NCBI RefSeq assembly: GCF_001458215.1
Contig: NZ_CYTW01000003.1
Span: 186,001 to 250,000 of the forward strand
Direction: 5' to 3'
Source: Shimia thalassica
GTDB lineage: Bacteria; Pseudomonadota; Alphaproteobacteria; Rhodobacterales; Rhodobacteraceae
Length of the DNA stretch: 64,000 bases
Below the pieces are notes generated by a model that was given only the letters and a program-made list of their open reading frames with translations, made no database searches and was not told the DNA's origin. Positions 17,406-25,655 of the stretch are shown piece by piece (within the stretch, counting starts at the first letter, position 1; each line of letters starts with the position of its first letter). The position numbers were made by a program, and so were the translations under genes.

Positions 17406-18569
17406 ACCGGTCTCCCACGCTACGGGCATGTCTAGCGGCCCACGAAAGGCCCAGCCCCCTATGCGGGGTGTTCCGTTAAGGCGCAGTCCATGGAGACGTT
17501 CAAAAATCATGGGCATTGCGACGTCAGCAATCAGACACCGCGACGCCCATGCGCCGGCACAGAAATGAGGTCCGGCACCAAAGGCTATTGAGGGGCCTGC
17601 GTCCTGAGACACGTCGAACTGATCGGGATTGGCAAAGACAGTTTCATCCCGATTGCCCGACCCGAACATCAAAAACACGCGATCCTCGGGCAGCAGGTCA
17701 ATTCCGTGCACTGTAAAAGGTTTCGCCACACGTCGCGGCGACATACCAACCGGTGACATCCAGCGCGCGTATTCATCAAAGGCCTGCATCCACGAAACAT
17801 CACCGCGCCGGACCTTTTCCATTTGGACCGGATGGGTCAAAAGTGCCCATGTGAGCCCTGCAATCACGTCGCGGGGTTCATTTTGCCCGCCCGAAATCGC
17901 CAGTTTCACATTGGCGCGATATTGATCGGGGGACAGACCTGCCTGCAATTGCACAGACAACAGCGAAAAGTCCGGTTTTTCCCGCAGAACAGGCACCATC
18001 TCGTCGATGCAGCGGTCGATTTGAGCGGTTGAGGCATTGCAGCGGGTTGTAACCTCGGGGTCGCCAGAATAATTCGCGCAGCCATCGATCATGCCCTGAC
18101 TGACCGCGTCGAGTTCCTGCCACGTCATATTGGTCAGGCCGGTGATAATCTGCAGGGCTTCGCCGGAAATGCGCATGGCAATGTCTTTGACCATATCGGC
18201 CTGTCCTTGCGGGCGGATATCGGCCAGAATGTCGTTGGTGAATGTCTCGAACGCGTTCTTCCAGACGGCTTTTACGGTCCGCGGAGACACGGCAGGAAAA
18301 ATCGCCTTGCGTTCAATCATGTGGGGCTCGCCATCTTTGCGCATCAGGTTCTGCCCCATGAGCTGGGTCATCAGCCCGTCAGGTTGATCGGACGAGAATA
18401 TGTCGACCTTCTTTTCGTTCTCGAAAATGTCGTCGCGGCGGGTCATCAAAAACGCGTTCAGCTGCGGCACATACACGATGGGTGCCTGCTTCCGCATCGA
18501 ACGTAGATCGGGGTACGGGTCGACCCAGAAGGCGTGAGGATCGATATTGTATTCAGATGCCCGCGTCAT
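17397..18569 (-). CDS. Cytochrome P450
   Basis: 390 residues, soluble bacterial type. The heme loop FGAGPHFCAG (330-339) contains the thiolate Cys337, and the K-helix ExxR is E266-R269. The I-helix, normally [AG]Gx[DE]T[TS], reads GGQNEPRD (227-234), so the conserved Thr used for proton delivery and oxygen activation is replaced. Redox partners are not encoded next to it. It is divergent from a marR gene, and two identical-core palindromes lie between them, so it is probably repressed by that MarR protein. The substrate is unknown. Confidence 0.93.
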   Translation of the reverse strand: MTRASEYNIDPHAFWVDPYPDLRSMRKQAPIVYVPQLNAFLMTRRDDIFENEKKVDIFSSDQPDGLMTQLMGQNLMRKDGEPHMIERKAIFPAVSPRTVKAVWKNAFETFTNDILADIRPQGQADMVKDIAMRISGEALQIITGLTNMTWQELDAVSQGMIDGCANYSGDPEVTTRCNASTAQIDRCIDEMVPVLREKPDFSLLSVQLQAGLSPDQYRANVKLAISGGQNEPRDVIAGLTWALLTHPVQMEKVRRGDVSWMQAFDEYARWMSPVGMSPRRVAKPFTVHGIDLLPEDRVFLMFGSGNRDETVFANPDQFDVSQDAGPSIAFGAGPHFCAGAWASRCLIADVAMPMIFERLHGLRLNGTPRIGGWAFRGPLDMPVAWETGLA

Positions 18570-18585
18570 GTGAGGTTTCCAATAC

Positions 18586-18603
18586 GTGTTGTCATGTCAA
18601 CAC
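18586..18603. promoter_or_regulatory. Operator-like palindrome 1 (MarR/P450 intergenic)
   Basis: GTGTTGTCATGTCAACAC: 6-base arms GTGTTG/CAACAC around TCATGT. The 16-base core is repeated exactly at 18620-18635. The site lies 17 bases upstream of the P450 start codon, where repressor binding could block transcription. Confidence 0.75.
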
Positions 18604-18619
18604 AACTAGATCACGTCAT

Positions 18620-18637
18620 GTGTTGTCATGTCAACTC
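18620..18637. promoter_or_regulatory. Operator-like palindrome 2 (MarR/P450 intergenic)
   Basis: GTGTTGTCATGTCAACTC shares its first 16 bases with palindrome 1; only the outermost pairs are imperfect. Centre-to-centre distance from palindrome 1 is 34 bp, a little over three helical turns. It lies 33 bases upstream of the MarR start. Confidence 0.73.
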
Positions 18638-18670
18638 GTGCTGTATAACCTGTCCAAAACGGACCGCCAT

Positions 18671-19201
18671 ATGACCGACAACCCTGTGCTTCCCGATGAT
18701 CTGTTCCTTGTGAATGTCGAGGAAAGCGAGGCGCAAACCCTCAGCTTTTCACGCTCGACAACGGTCCTGCTGACTTTCGCGGCCAACAGGTTCACACGCA
18801 GCGCGGCGCGGCTTTATCAGGATGAATTCGGGATCGGCGCAATGGACTGGCGCATGCTGGTCATGCTGACACGTGAACCGGGGTGCAATGTCGCCAAAGC
18901 CAGCAAAACCATGGGGATCGACAAGGCCGCAGTAAGCCGGAGCCTCGCGCGTCTGGAAAAAAGCGGTTTGGCATGTGCCGAAAGCACCGCATCAGACGAG
19001 CGCCGCAAGGCGTGGTCTTTGACAGGGCACGGACGGGACTTGCATGATCGCATTCTGGATGTGGCGCTGGATCGCCAGCGGCAGATGTTGCAAGGGTTCA
19101 CGCCAGACGAGGTTGAACAGTTCAACGGTTTTTTGTCCCGATTCCTGACGAATCTGGATGCCGTTCAGGATGAGGACGCGTCGGGTCAGAACAGAAGGTG
19201 A
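18671..19201 (+). CDS. MarR-family transcriptional regulator
   Basis: 176 residues from the ATG at 18671. A longer in-frame reading would cover the operator sites and part of the P450 gene and is rejected. The winged helix spans about residues 50-130, with the recognition region MGIDKAAVSRSLARLEKSGL and a wing containing ASDERRKAWSLT. MarR proteins are dimers that bind 16-20-bp palindromes and usually leave DNA when they bind a small aromatic ligand. The two palindromes upstream and the divergent P450 suggest autoregulation and control of the P450. Confidence 0.9.
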   Translation: MTDNPVLPDDLFLVNVEESEAQTLSFSRSTTVLLTFAANRFTRSAARLYQDEFGIGAMDWRMLVMLTREPGCNVAKASKTMGIDKAAVSRSLARLEKSGLACAESTASDERRKAWSLTGHGRDLHDRILDVALDRQRQMLQGFTPDEVEQFNGFLSRFLTNLDAVQDEDASGQNRR

Positions 19202-19313
19202 CGGATTTTTACCGCAACCGGGTGAGACGACACCCCTGCGCGACATTGACGTGGTGACAGCGCTTTTCGAATCCGTTATCCATCTTGCAAAGATTGCACG
19301 AGGAAACGCGACT

Positions 19314-19448
19314 ATGTCTGACTATAAACACGGATCGATGAACATCGACGTTCAGGAAAAAACATTTGCAGGCTTCATCAAGGCATCGACCTATGTTGCT
19401 GCTGCGTCTATCGGCGCCCTGATTTTTATCGCTCTGGTCAACGGCTGA
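19314..19448 (+). CDS. aa3-type cytochrome c oxidase subunit IV
   Basis: 44 residues. A polar head (MSDYKHGSMNIDVQEKTFAGF) is followed by one membrane span, matching the tiny subunit IV of alphaproteobacterial aa3 oxidases (COX4_pro_2 type). It packs against the core oxidase in the inner membrane and is dispensable for catalysis in Paracoccus. GAGGAAA at 19300-19306 fixes this start; an upstream extension would overlap the marR end. The main oxidase genes are not in the window. Confidence 0.88.
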   Translation: MSDYKHGSMNIDVQEKTFAGFIKASTYVAAASIGALIFIALVNG

Positions 19449-19473
19449 TCTGTCAAATCGGGGAAGCCCACCC

Positions 19474-20103
19474 ATGAAAAACCTGTTTCGCATCGGGGCG
19501 GCCCTTATGGTCGCTGCATTGGTTTCGGCCTGCGCTGTTAACAAAGATGTACACACCGATGCACAGGTGGCTCAGGCGGCCTATGTTCATGATGGACCGC
19601 CTCGGCTGACTCTTTTCACGATGGTCAGCAACGAGACAGGCGCAGGCGCGCACACGTCTTTGATGGTGAATGCCTCGCAACGTGTGGCCTTTGATCCTGC
19701 GGGCAATTTTCGCGCCGATCAGATCGTGACAAAAGGCGACGTCGTATACGGCATGACGCCATCGCGGACCGATTTCTATACGCGGTATCACGCACGCAAG
19801 TCGTTTCACGTGATTGTGCAGGAACTCGACGTGTCACCCGAAGTGGCCGAACTGGCCCTGCGCAAGGTGATGACCAACGGTGCCGTGCCACAGGCAAACT
19901 GCGCACGCAGCACATCCACCATTTTGCATTCGTTGCCGGGTTTCGAAGATATCCCCGTGACCTACTATCCAGTGAAGCTTGCCGAAGCTTTCGCCCTCAA
20001 GGGGGCAACGTCTTCCGCACTTTACGAGTATGACGATGACGACAAGTCCAAGGTGCTCAAGGAATACAACGCCGAACTGGTCGCCAAACAGCCGAACGGC
20101 TGA
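19474..20103 (+). CDS. Lipoprotein, possible permuted NlpC/P60 (LRAT-like) fold
   Basis: 209 residues. The signal peptide ends in the lipobox VSAC, with Cys20 as the lipid anchor. In the mature part, GAHTSLMV (His60) and ANCARST (Cys143) are spaced and ordered like the His and Asn-Cys boxes of circularly permuted NlpC/P60 and LRAT thiol enzymes. A hydrolase or acyltransferase acting in the periplasm is therefore possible, but this is pattern-based. It follows the oxidase subunit by 25 bases. The C-terminus is acidic. Confidence 0.75.
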   Translation: MKNLFRIGAALMVAALVSACAVNKDVHTDAQVAQAAYVHDGPPRLTLFTMVSNETGAGAHTSLMVNASQRVAFDPAGNFRADQIVTKGDVVYGMTPSRTDFYTRYHARKSFHVIVQELDVSPEVAELALRKVMTNGAVPQANCARSTSTILHSLPGFEDIPVTYYPVKLAEAFALKGATSSALYEYDDDDKSKVLKEYNAELVAKQPNG

Positions 20104-20106
20104 GGA

Positions 20107-20433
20107 TTACCCCAGAAACAGCAGGCCGAAAGCCAACGTTGCGGCGCCGCCACAGATGGCGACGATCACGTTCTTGGTGAAGTACCCCAATCCCAGAGTG
20201 ACAATCGCCGCAATCAGGCGCGGTAAATCGGTTTGGCCGTTTGTCGCTGCAGGCCACATGACCAACGGCGCGACCAGCCCCGGCAAAACCGCAACGGCGG
20301 TATAGCGCAAGTGGCGCAGCACCCACGGCGGCAGATTGCGGTCACCGATAAAGCCGGTGAACATGAAGCGTAGGCCGAAGCTGCCTAATCCCATGCCAAC
20401 GATGACGATCCAAAGTTCGACCCGATCGATCAT
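20107..20433 (-). CDS. azlD: AzlD-family branched-chain amino acid export subunit
   Basis: 108 residues with four hydrophobic segments, including FGLRFMF near residue 19 and LPPWVLRHLRYTAVAVLPGL, typical of AzlD/YgaH. It acts with AzlC in the inner membrane to export branched-chain amino acids or analogues. Its start overlaps the end of azlC (ATGA), so the two are translationally coupled. Confidence 0.92.
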   Translation of the reverse strand: MIDRVELWIVIVGMGLGSFGLRFMFTGFIGDRNLPPWVLRHLRYTAVAVLPGLVAPLVMWPAATNGQTDLPRLIAAIVTLGLGYFTKNVIVAICGGAATLAFGLLFLG

Positions 20434-21155
20434 TTTGCATCCTCCTGCGTGGCCTTACGCTCGGTCCAAAGTTCGACCTGCGCACCGGCCATCATGCCTC
20501 CTATGCCGGCGATCATCAGACCAAGGTTATAGGGCACCCATGCAAACAAAAGTGCGAGCGTAACCGAAACCATTGCCGCCGCGACATGCGCCCCTGTGCG
20601 CAGCATTGGTCCTATCATCGCCAGAAAGGTAATGGGAACAGCGAAATCCAACGCCATTTCCTGTGGAATCGACTGCCCGACAAGGGCGCCGATCAACGTG
20701 AACAGGTACCAGTTGGGACAAATCGGCGTCACGACTCCAAAGAAATAGGCCATGCGTTCCGGCAGGGTCAGTTTCGGGTGTGTTTCGTATTCGATGATCG
20801 ACAGGGCATATGCCTGATCCACCGTAAAATAGGCCGCCCAGGCACGCTGCCACATGGGGGCACCCCCGATGTAAGGGGTAAGGGACGCCGAATACATGGC
20901 CATGCGCAGATTTACAGCCAGAGCCGAGGCCAACACCACAAGGGTTGGCGCGTTTTCATTCATAAGCTGAAGCGCTGTAAATTGGGCCGCACCTGCGATC
21001 ACCACGATCGAAAACGCCATGGTCTCGAAAACGTTCAATCCGGCCTCTGTTGCGACCACCCCGAACAGCAGGGCGAAGGGGCTCACAACCAGAATAAAGG
21101 GCGCGCCATTGCGGACACCTTTCCAATAGGCGGATTTGACACTGGAGGACGCCAT
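20430..21155 (-). CDS. azlC: AzlC-family branched-chain amino acid exporter
   Basis: 241 residues, about eight hydrophobic segments. GAPFILVVSPFALLFGVVATEAG, GAAQFTALQL and NLRMAMYSASL are conserved AzlC/YgaZ features. It forms a two-component exporter with the AzlD protein encoded immediately downstream. The gene diverges from fdhD across about 50 bases; no regulator is adjacent. Confidence 0.93.
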   Translation of the reverse strand: MASSSVKSAYWKGVRNGAPFILVVSPFALLFGVVATEAGLNVFETMAFSIVVIAGAAQFTALQLMNENAPTLVVLASALAVNLRMAMYSASLTPYIGGAPMWQRAWAAYFTVDQAYALSIIEYETHPKLTLPERMAYFFGVVTPICPNWYLFTLIGALVGQSIPQEMALDFAVPITFLAMIGPMLRTGAHVAAAMVSVTLALLFAWVPYNLGLMIAGIGGMMAGAQVELWTERKATQEDAK

Positions 21156-21207
21156 GATCTTTCCCTAGATTGCTCTCAGACTCCGGCCTAGCGCCCAATC
21201 AAAGGAT

Positions 21208-22095
21208 ATGCAATTGGCCTCGAACGATGAACTGACGGAATACCTGATTGCCCCCAACCCTGCGGCTGTGGGGCTGACCCGTGCTGTTGATGGTGTGGAT
21301 CACACCGGGGCAGAGACAACCATCTCTGTTGTAGAAGAGCGCCCGCTTACGATCTTTTTGAATTCTCAGGAAATCGTGACCGCAATGACGATCGGGGACT
21401 ACCCCGAATACCTCGCTTTGGGCTTTCTGCGGAACCAGCACATGTTGTCTGACGACGACACGGTGACGGGGGTGGACTTTGACGAAGAGCTTGAAACCGT
21501 CGTGGTGCGCACGGAAGTCGAAACCAGCCATGAAGAAAAGCTCAAGAAAAAGACCCGCACGTCCGGTTGCGCGGTGGGAACCGTTTTTGGAGACATGATG
21601 GAGGGGCTTGAGGATGTCAGGCTTCCCGCGACCGAAGTGAAAACATCAGACCTTTATGCGCTGGCGCATAAGATCAATCGCACGCCCTCTCTTTATCTCG
21701 AGGCTGGCGCCATCCATGGGACCATATTGTGCAAGGGCGCGCGCCCTCTGGTCTATATGGAAGACGTAGGAAGACATAACGCGGTTGATAAAGTGGCGGG
21801 CTGGATGTTTGACACCAAAACTGCAGCCGATGACAAAATCCTCTACACAACGGGGCGTCTGACCTCTGAAATGGTGATCAAAACCGCGATGATGGGCATT
21901 CCCGTGCTGGCGTCCCGATCGGGGTTCACCGCATGGGGTGTCGAGATCGCGCGCGAAGTCGGGTTGACCCTGATCGGTCGTATGCGTGGACAGCGGTTTG
22001 TTTGCTTGTCTGGCAATGATCGGCTTATTCGGGACGTGGACCCGTCGTCCGTGCCCGAAGAAAGCAAAAAGAGCCGTCGGAAATCCGCGGGTTGA
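21208..22095 (+). CDS. fdhD: Formate dehydrogenase accessory sulfurtransferase
   Basis: 295 residues. FdhD transfers sulfur from IscS to the molybdenum cofactor of formate dehydrogenase. The key loop reads TSGCAVG with Cys121 present; the second Cys of the E. coli C121/C124 pair is Gly124. VYMEDVGRHNAVDKV and TTGRLTSEMVIKTAMMGIP are family signatures. The ATG at 21208 is very close to AAAGGA, so the TTG at 21214 is an alternative start. It heads a molybdenum-cofactor cluster; formate dehydrogenase structural genes are not in the window. Confidence 0.95.
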   Translation: MQLASNDELTEYLIAPNPAAVGLTRAVDGVDHTGAETTISVVEERPLTIFLNSQEIVTAMTIGDYPEYLALGFLRNQHMLSDDDTVTGVDFDEELETVVVRTEVETSHEEKLKKKTRTSGCAVGTVFGDMMEGLEDVRLPATEVKTSDLYALAHKINRTPSLYLEAGAIHGTILCKGARPLVYMEDVGRHNAVDKVAGWMFDTKTAADDKILYTTGRLTSEMVIKTAMMGIPVLASRSGFTAWGVEIAREVGLTLIGRMRGQRFVCLSGNDRLIRDVDPSSVPEESKKSRRKSAG

Positions 22096-22113
22096 GCGGC
22101 CAAACATCACTTT

Positions 22114-22130
22114 GCGAAGTTTACCTTCGC
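22114..22130 (+). terminator. Short intercistronic hairpin between fdhD and mobA
   Basis: GCGAAG-TTTAC-CTTCGC followed by GATTTTTACC. The stem is only 6 bp, so this is a weak terminator or attenuator within the cluster rather than a certain end of transcript. Confidence 0.45.
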
Positions 22131-22159
22131 GATTTTTACCAACGAATAAGGTCACCTCA

Positions 22160-22783
22160 ATGAAACAACCCCTTGGCGTAATCCTTGCTGGCGGTCGGTC
22201 AACGCGTATGGGCGGCGGAGACAAAGGGCTTCTGGATCTGGAAGGGCGCTCAATTCTGACGCATGTGATTGAGCGTCTTGCACCGCAGGTTGCAGATGTC
22301 GCCTTGAATGCCAATGGCGATCCCGCACGGTTTTCCGAGACGAAATTGCCGGTTTTGCCAGACAGTGTTGCAGGGCATCCCGGCCCGCTTGCTGGCGTTC
22401 TGGCCGGATTGGATTGGGCGGCAGAGCAAGGGGCGGATACAATTGTAACCGCCGCCGCCGACACCCCGTTTTTCCCATGCGATCTGGTGCCGCAATTTCT
22501 GTTGGCGGCCGAGGGGATGGAACATCCGCTGGCCCTTGCGGCCAGTCGCGACGCCGAAAGCGGAAAGCTGTGGCGACAACCCACCTTCGGGCTTTGGCCG
22601 GTTGCCCTGCGCGATGATCTTCGCGCGGCCCTGAACGACGGGTTGCGCAAAGTGGTGCTCTGGACGGATCAGCACGGTGCAGTCACAGCAGAATTTCCGG
22701 TTATGGGGATCGATCCGTTTTTCAACGTGAATACGCCTCAGGAACTAGACGTGGCGCGGTCCATCGCCAAGAAAGGCCAGTGA
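22160..22783 (+). CDS. mobA: Molybdenum cofactor guanylyltransferase
   Basis: 207 residues from the ATG at 22160 (AAGGT upstream); the longer reading overlaps fdhD. The nucleotide-binding start LAGGRSTRMGGGDKGLLDL (9-27) and HPGPLAGVLAGL are MobA hallmarks. It attaches GMP to molybdopterin to form the bis-MGD cofactor needed by DMSO-reductase-family enzymes such as formate dehydrogenase. It is followed by mobB with a TGATG junction. Confidence 0.96.
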   Translation: MKQPLGVILAGGRSTRMGGGDKGLLDLEGRSILTHVIERLAPQVADVALNANGDPARFSETKLPVLPDSVAGHPGPLAGVLAGLDWAAEQGADTIVTAAADTPFFPCDLVPQFLLAAEGMEHPLALAASRDAESGKLWRQPTFGLWPVALRDDLRAALNDGLRKVVLWTDQHGAVTAEFPVMGIDPFFNVNTPQELDVARSIAKKGQ

Positions 22784-23274
22784 TGCAAGTGTACGGAGTG
22801 ACCGGTTGGAAGAACGCCGGCAAAACCGGATTGATGGAACGTCTTGTGGCCGAGTTCACAAGCCGTGGATTGCGGGTATCGACGCTGAAACATGCCCATC
22901 ACAAGGTGGACGTAGACCAGCCCGGCCGCGACAGCTATCGCCACCGCGAGGCGGGGGCTCATCAGGTTTTGTTGGCATCCGAAAACCGTTGGGCGCTGAT
23001 GACCGAGTTGCGAGGCGGGCAGGAGCCATCGTTGAGCGACCTGTTGGCGCAACTGGAGCCGGTCGACCTTGTCCTGATCGAAGGGTACAAGCGCGAACCC
23101 CATCCCAAGATCGAAGCATGGCGCAGTGATGCGGACAATCCGTTGATTGCACCAGATGACCCCACCATTCGTGCGGTTGCCACCGATACGCCGCTTGATC
23201 TGGACCGACCGCAATTTGATCTGGATGACACGGTGGCGATTGCGGACTTTATCACGAAGGAGACCGGACTGTGA
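22783..23274 (+). CDS. mobB: Molybdopterin-guanine dinucleotide biosynthesis adaptor
   Basis: 163 residues. The P-loop GWKNAGKTGLMERL (about 8-21) and LIEGYKREPHPKIE are diagnostic of MobB, a GTP-binding protein that assists MobA in bis-MGD assembly. The start is the ATG at 22783 sharing bases with the mobA stop; a GTG one codon earlier is an alternative. The end overlaps moeA. Confidence 0.94.
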   Translation: MQVYGVTGWKNAGKTGLMERLVAEFTSRGLRVSTLKHAHHKVDVDQPGRDSYRHREAGAHQVLLASENRWALMTELRGGQEPSLSDLLAQLEPVDLVLIEGYKREPHPKIEAWRSDADNPLIAPDDPTIRAVATDTPLDLDRPQFDLDDTVAIADFITKETGL

Positions 23275-24530
23275 CACTGACCCCGCCGCCTCTGAAGGAT
23301 GACTGCTTTGCATTACCGTCTGGCACGCAGTGGACGCCGGTTGACGAGGCTCTGTCTGAACTGAAAAAACGGCTTTCGGTGGTCACCACAGCCGAAAGCG
23401 TGGGATTGGCAGGGGCTTTGGACCGCATTCTGGCCGAAGACGTTCTGGCGTCCCGTGCAAACCCGCCGCGCCCCAACAGTGCGGTGGACGGATACGGGTT
23501 CGCGCATGCCGACACAAAAGAGGGCCCTCAAGCATTGCCCTTGATGGAGGGGCGTTCCGCAGCGGGGCAACCGTTTGACAGGTCACTTGCGGCGGGTCAC
23601 GCAATCCGGATTTTAACAGGTGCGACGCTGCCGGAAGGCGTGGACACGGTTATCCTTCAGGAAGACGTGTCGACCGACGGACAGGCGATTGCCTTTCATG
23701 GACCTGTGCGCAAGGGCGCCAATACCCGGCGGGCTGGTGAAGATGTAGATGCGGGTGAAACCATTCTGACAGCCGGTCGCAAGTTGACCCCTGCGGATCT
23801 GGCCTTAATGGCGGCGACAGGCGTATCCGAAGTTCTGGTGCGCCGTAAGCTGCGCGTTGCCGTGGTGTCGACCGGAGACGAGCTTGCCGAACCTGGCGAG
23901 ACGGCCCGTGCGGATCAGATCTTTGATGCCAACAGGCCGATGTTGTTGTCGATGATCCGCCGCTTTGGTTTTGAGCCGATTGATATGGGGCGCGCGCCGG
24001 ATGTTCGCGACGAGTTGCGCGGGTTTCTGGATCGGGCTGCGGACCAAGCGGATGTGATCCTGACGTCTGGTGGTGCCTCTGCAGGTGATGAAGATCACAT
24101 GTCCGCTTTGCTGAATGAAAGCGGGTCAATGACCCTGTGGCGTATCGCAATCAAACCGGGGCGTCCTTTGGCATTGGGTGTCTGGAAGGGCACGCCGGTT
24201 TTTGGACTGCCCGGAAATCCCGTGGCGGCGATGGTCTGCACGCTTGTGTTTGCCAAACCAGCAATGAGCCTTTTGGCCGGAGCGGGATGGGAAAGCCCGT
24301 TGCGTTTAACCGTGCCGGCGGCGTTTGCAAAATCAAAGAAGCCCGGTCGGCGCGAATACCTGCGCGCGCGTCTGCGCGACGGTAAGGCCGAGGTTTTTGC
24401 TTCGGAAGGGTCCGGACGGATAAGCGGGCTGTCTTGGGCTGAAGGGCTTGTTGAACTGCCGGACGAGGCCTGTGACGTGGATCACGAAACTCCGGTGATC
24501 TTTATGCCCTATGCGGGCTTCGGTCTGTAG
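23271..24530 (+). CDS. moeA: Molybdopterin molybdenumtransferase
   Basis: 419 residues from a GTG that overlaps the mobB stop. MoeA inserts molybdate into adenylylated molybdopterin. RPNSAVDGYGF (residues 62-72), GEDV (about 156-159), STGDEL, the TSGGASAGDEDH loop near 265 and VFGLPGNPVAAMV near 308 follow the family order. It is the last gene of the cofactor cluster and is followed by a bidirectional terminator. Confidence 0.96.
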   Translation: MTLTPPPLKDDCFALPSGTQWTPVDEALSELKKRLSVVTTAESVGLAGALDRILAEDVLASRANPPRPNSAVDGYGFAHADTKEGPQALPLMEGRSAAGQPFDRSLAAGHAIRILTGATLPEGVDTVILQEDVSTDGQAIAFHGPVRKGANTRRAGEDVDAGETILTAGRKLTPADLALMAATGVSEVLVRRKLRVAVVSTGDELAEPGETARADQIFDANRPMLLSMIRRFGFEPIDMGRAPDVRDELRGFLDRAADQADVILTSGGASAGDEDHMSALLNESGSMTLWRIAIKPGRPLALGVWKGTPVFGLPGNPVAAMVCTLVFAKPAMSLLAGAGWESPLRLTVPAAFAKSKKPGRREYLRARLRDGKAEVFASEGSGRISGLSWAEGLVELPDEACDVDHETPVIFMPYAGFGL

Positions 24531-24563
24531 TCGAGCCGGCAGGTCATGATGTCGACGAAAGAA

Positions 24564-24592
24564 AAAGCCCGCCCCATGAAAGGGTGGGCTTT
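24564..24592. terminator. Bidirectional rho-independent terminator
   Basis: AAAGCCCGCCC pairs with GGGTGGGCTTT (11 pairs including one G-T) around a 7-base loop. T-rich sequence follows on the plus strand and an A-rich stretch precedes it, so it can serve moeA and the convergent minus-strand gene. Confidence 0.85.
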
Positions 24593-24605
24593 GTCGTTTT
24601 CGGGG

Positions 24606-25631
24606 TTAGTCGAAAATTCCAGCAACACGGCCCAAAAGCATAAACGCACGGGCCGTTCGGGTATCGGACAGGGCAGCGATGTCCGAATCCGATGCGGTCT
24701 CTTCGAAATCCACAAACATGCGATCGAAACGGCGCAGGAAATGGTGCGCGGCATCGCGGAAGATTGGATCCTGCTTCATGCGACCGGCCGTCAGGGCCAG
24801 TGACGAGCGATCCCGAATTCCCCCCAGCTGGGCAATCACTTTCCCGCGTTCACCGGCTGCGAAGCGACGCCATATATCGGGGCGGGCCAGATCGGGGCGC
24901 AGATCATCCATGTAAATGCCATCTTGCGACAAGAGGGTGAGAACATCCTGCGCCGCCTGGATCAACTGTGATGCCTGCCTGTCTTTCAAAGCCTTGCGCA
25001 AGGCAGAGAACCCTTCTTTGTCCTCTGCATTTTCAGGAAAGTTCAGCGCGTTGATAAAGATTTCTCGCTGCAAGGGCGGGGAAAGGTCCTCGGCAGGCGT
25101 TCCCAACGCAAGCAGCCCCTGATCTTCGTGAGGCACGGCTTGCTCTTCAGGCGTGGCAACCTTGCGAATGCTCCGATCCCGCGTTGTCGAGAACGTCGCC
25201 AGCGCCGATTCCGTTTTCTTTTGGGCAGCGGCAATCTCGTCCAGCTTTCGCGCGACCGAAGGTTCCGCCGCAATCTTGCTGGCCGTACCTTGGGATTGGG
25301 CCACATAGGTGCGGCGCATCGCGTCAATAGCGGCCTGAAGGCGGGTGCTTTCTTCGCGCATGATTCGACTGGACCGGGCTGCGGTGGCTGCGACCCAAAT
25401 CATGGCAACCGGCAGAAAGATCGCCAGCATCGTCATGATAAAGCGCAAACCGTCCACACCGGCGGCGCCAGACGTTGTTCCCGGCCCCAGCACAAGAAAA
25501 AACATCGCAGTTCCGGCAAGCCAGAGAAGGCTGAGCACCACTGCAATGACCTCGATGCCCGTCACCCGCGGGGGTGTCGGTTGGTCATACAATCCCGGTG
25601 GTGTCGAGTTGCTTCCGCTTTCCTCAGTCAT
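24606..25631 (-). CDS. Conserved membrane protein of unknown function
   Basis: 341 residues. A short polar, Pro-rich head leads to two membrane segments (about residues 25-50 and 62-84), then a long helical region with coiled-coil character (about 85-165) and a C-terminal domain of about 180 residues that is probably cytoplasmic. No catalytic motif is recognised. It is 24 bases downstream of greA on the same strand and ends at a shared terminator. Confidence 0.78.
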   Translation of the reverse strand: MTEESGSNSTPPGLYDQPTPPRVTGIEVIAVVLSLLWLAGTAMFFLVLGPGTTSGAAGVDGLRFIMTMLAIFLPVAMIWVAATAARSSRIMREESTRLQAAIDAMRRTYVAQSQGTASKIAAEPSVARKLDEIAAAQKKTESALATFSTTRDRSIRKVATPEEQAVPHEDQGLLALGTPAEDLSPPLQREIFINALNFPENAEDKEGFSALRKALKDRQASQLIQAAQDVLTLLSQDGIYMDDLRPDLARPDIWRRFAAGERGKVIAQLGGIRDRSSLALTAGRMKQDPIFRDAAHHFLRRFDRMFVDFEETASDSDIAALSDTRTARAFMLLGRVAGIFD

Positions 25632-25655
25632 GCCTGTACCTGCGATGCCGTTACT

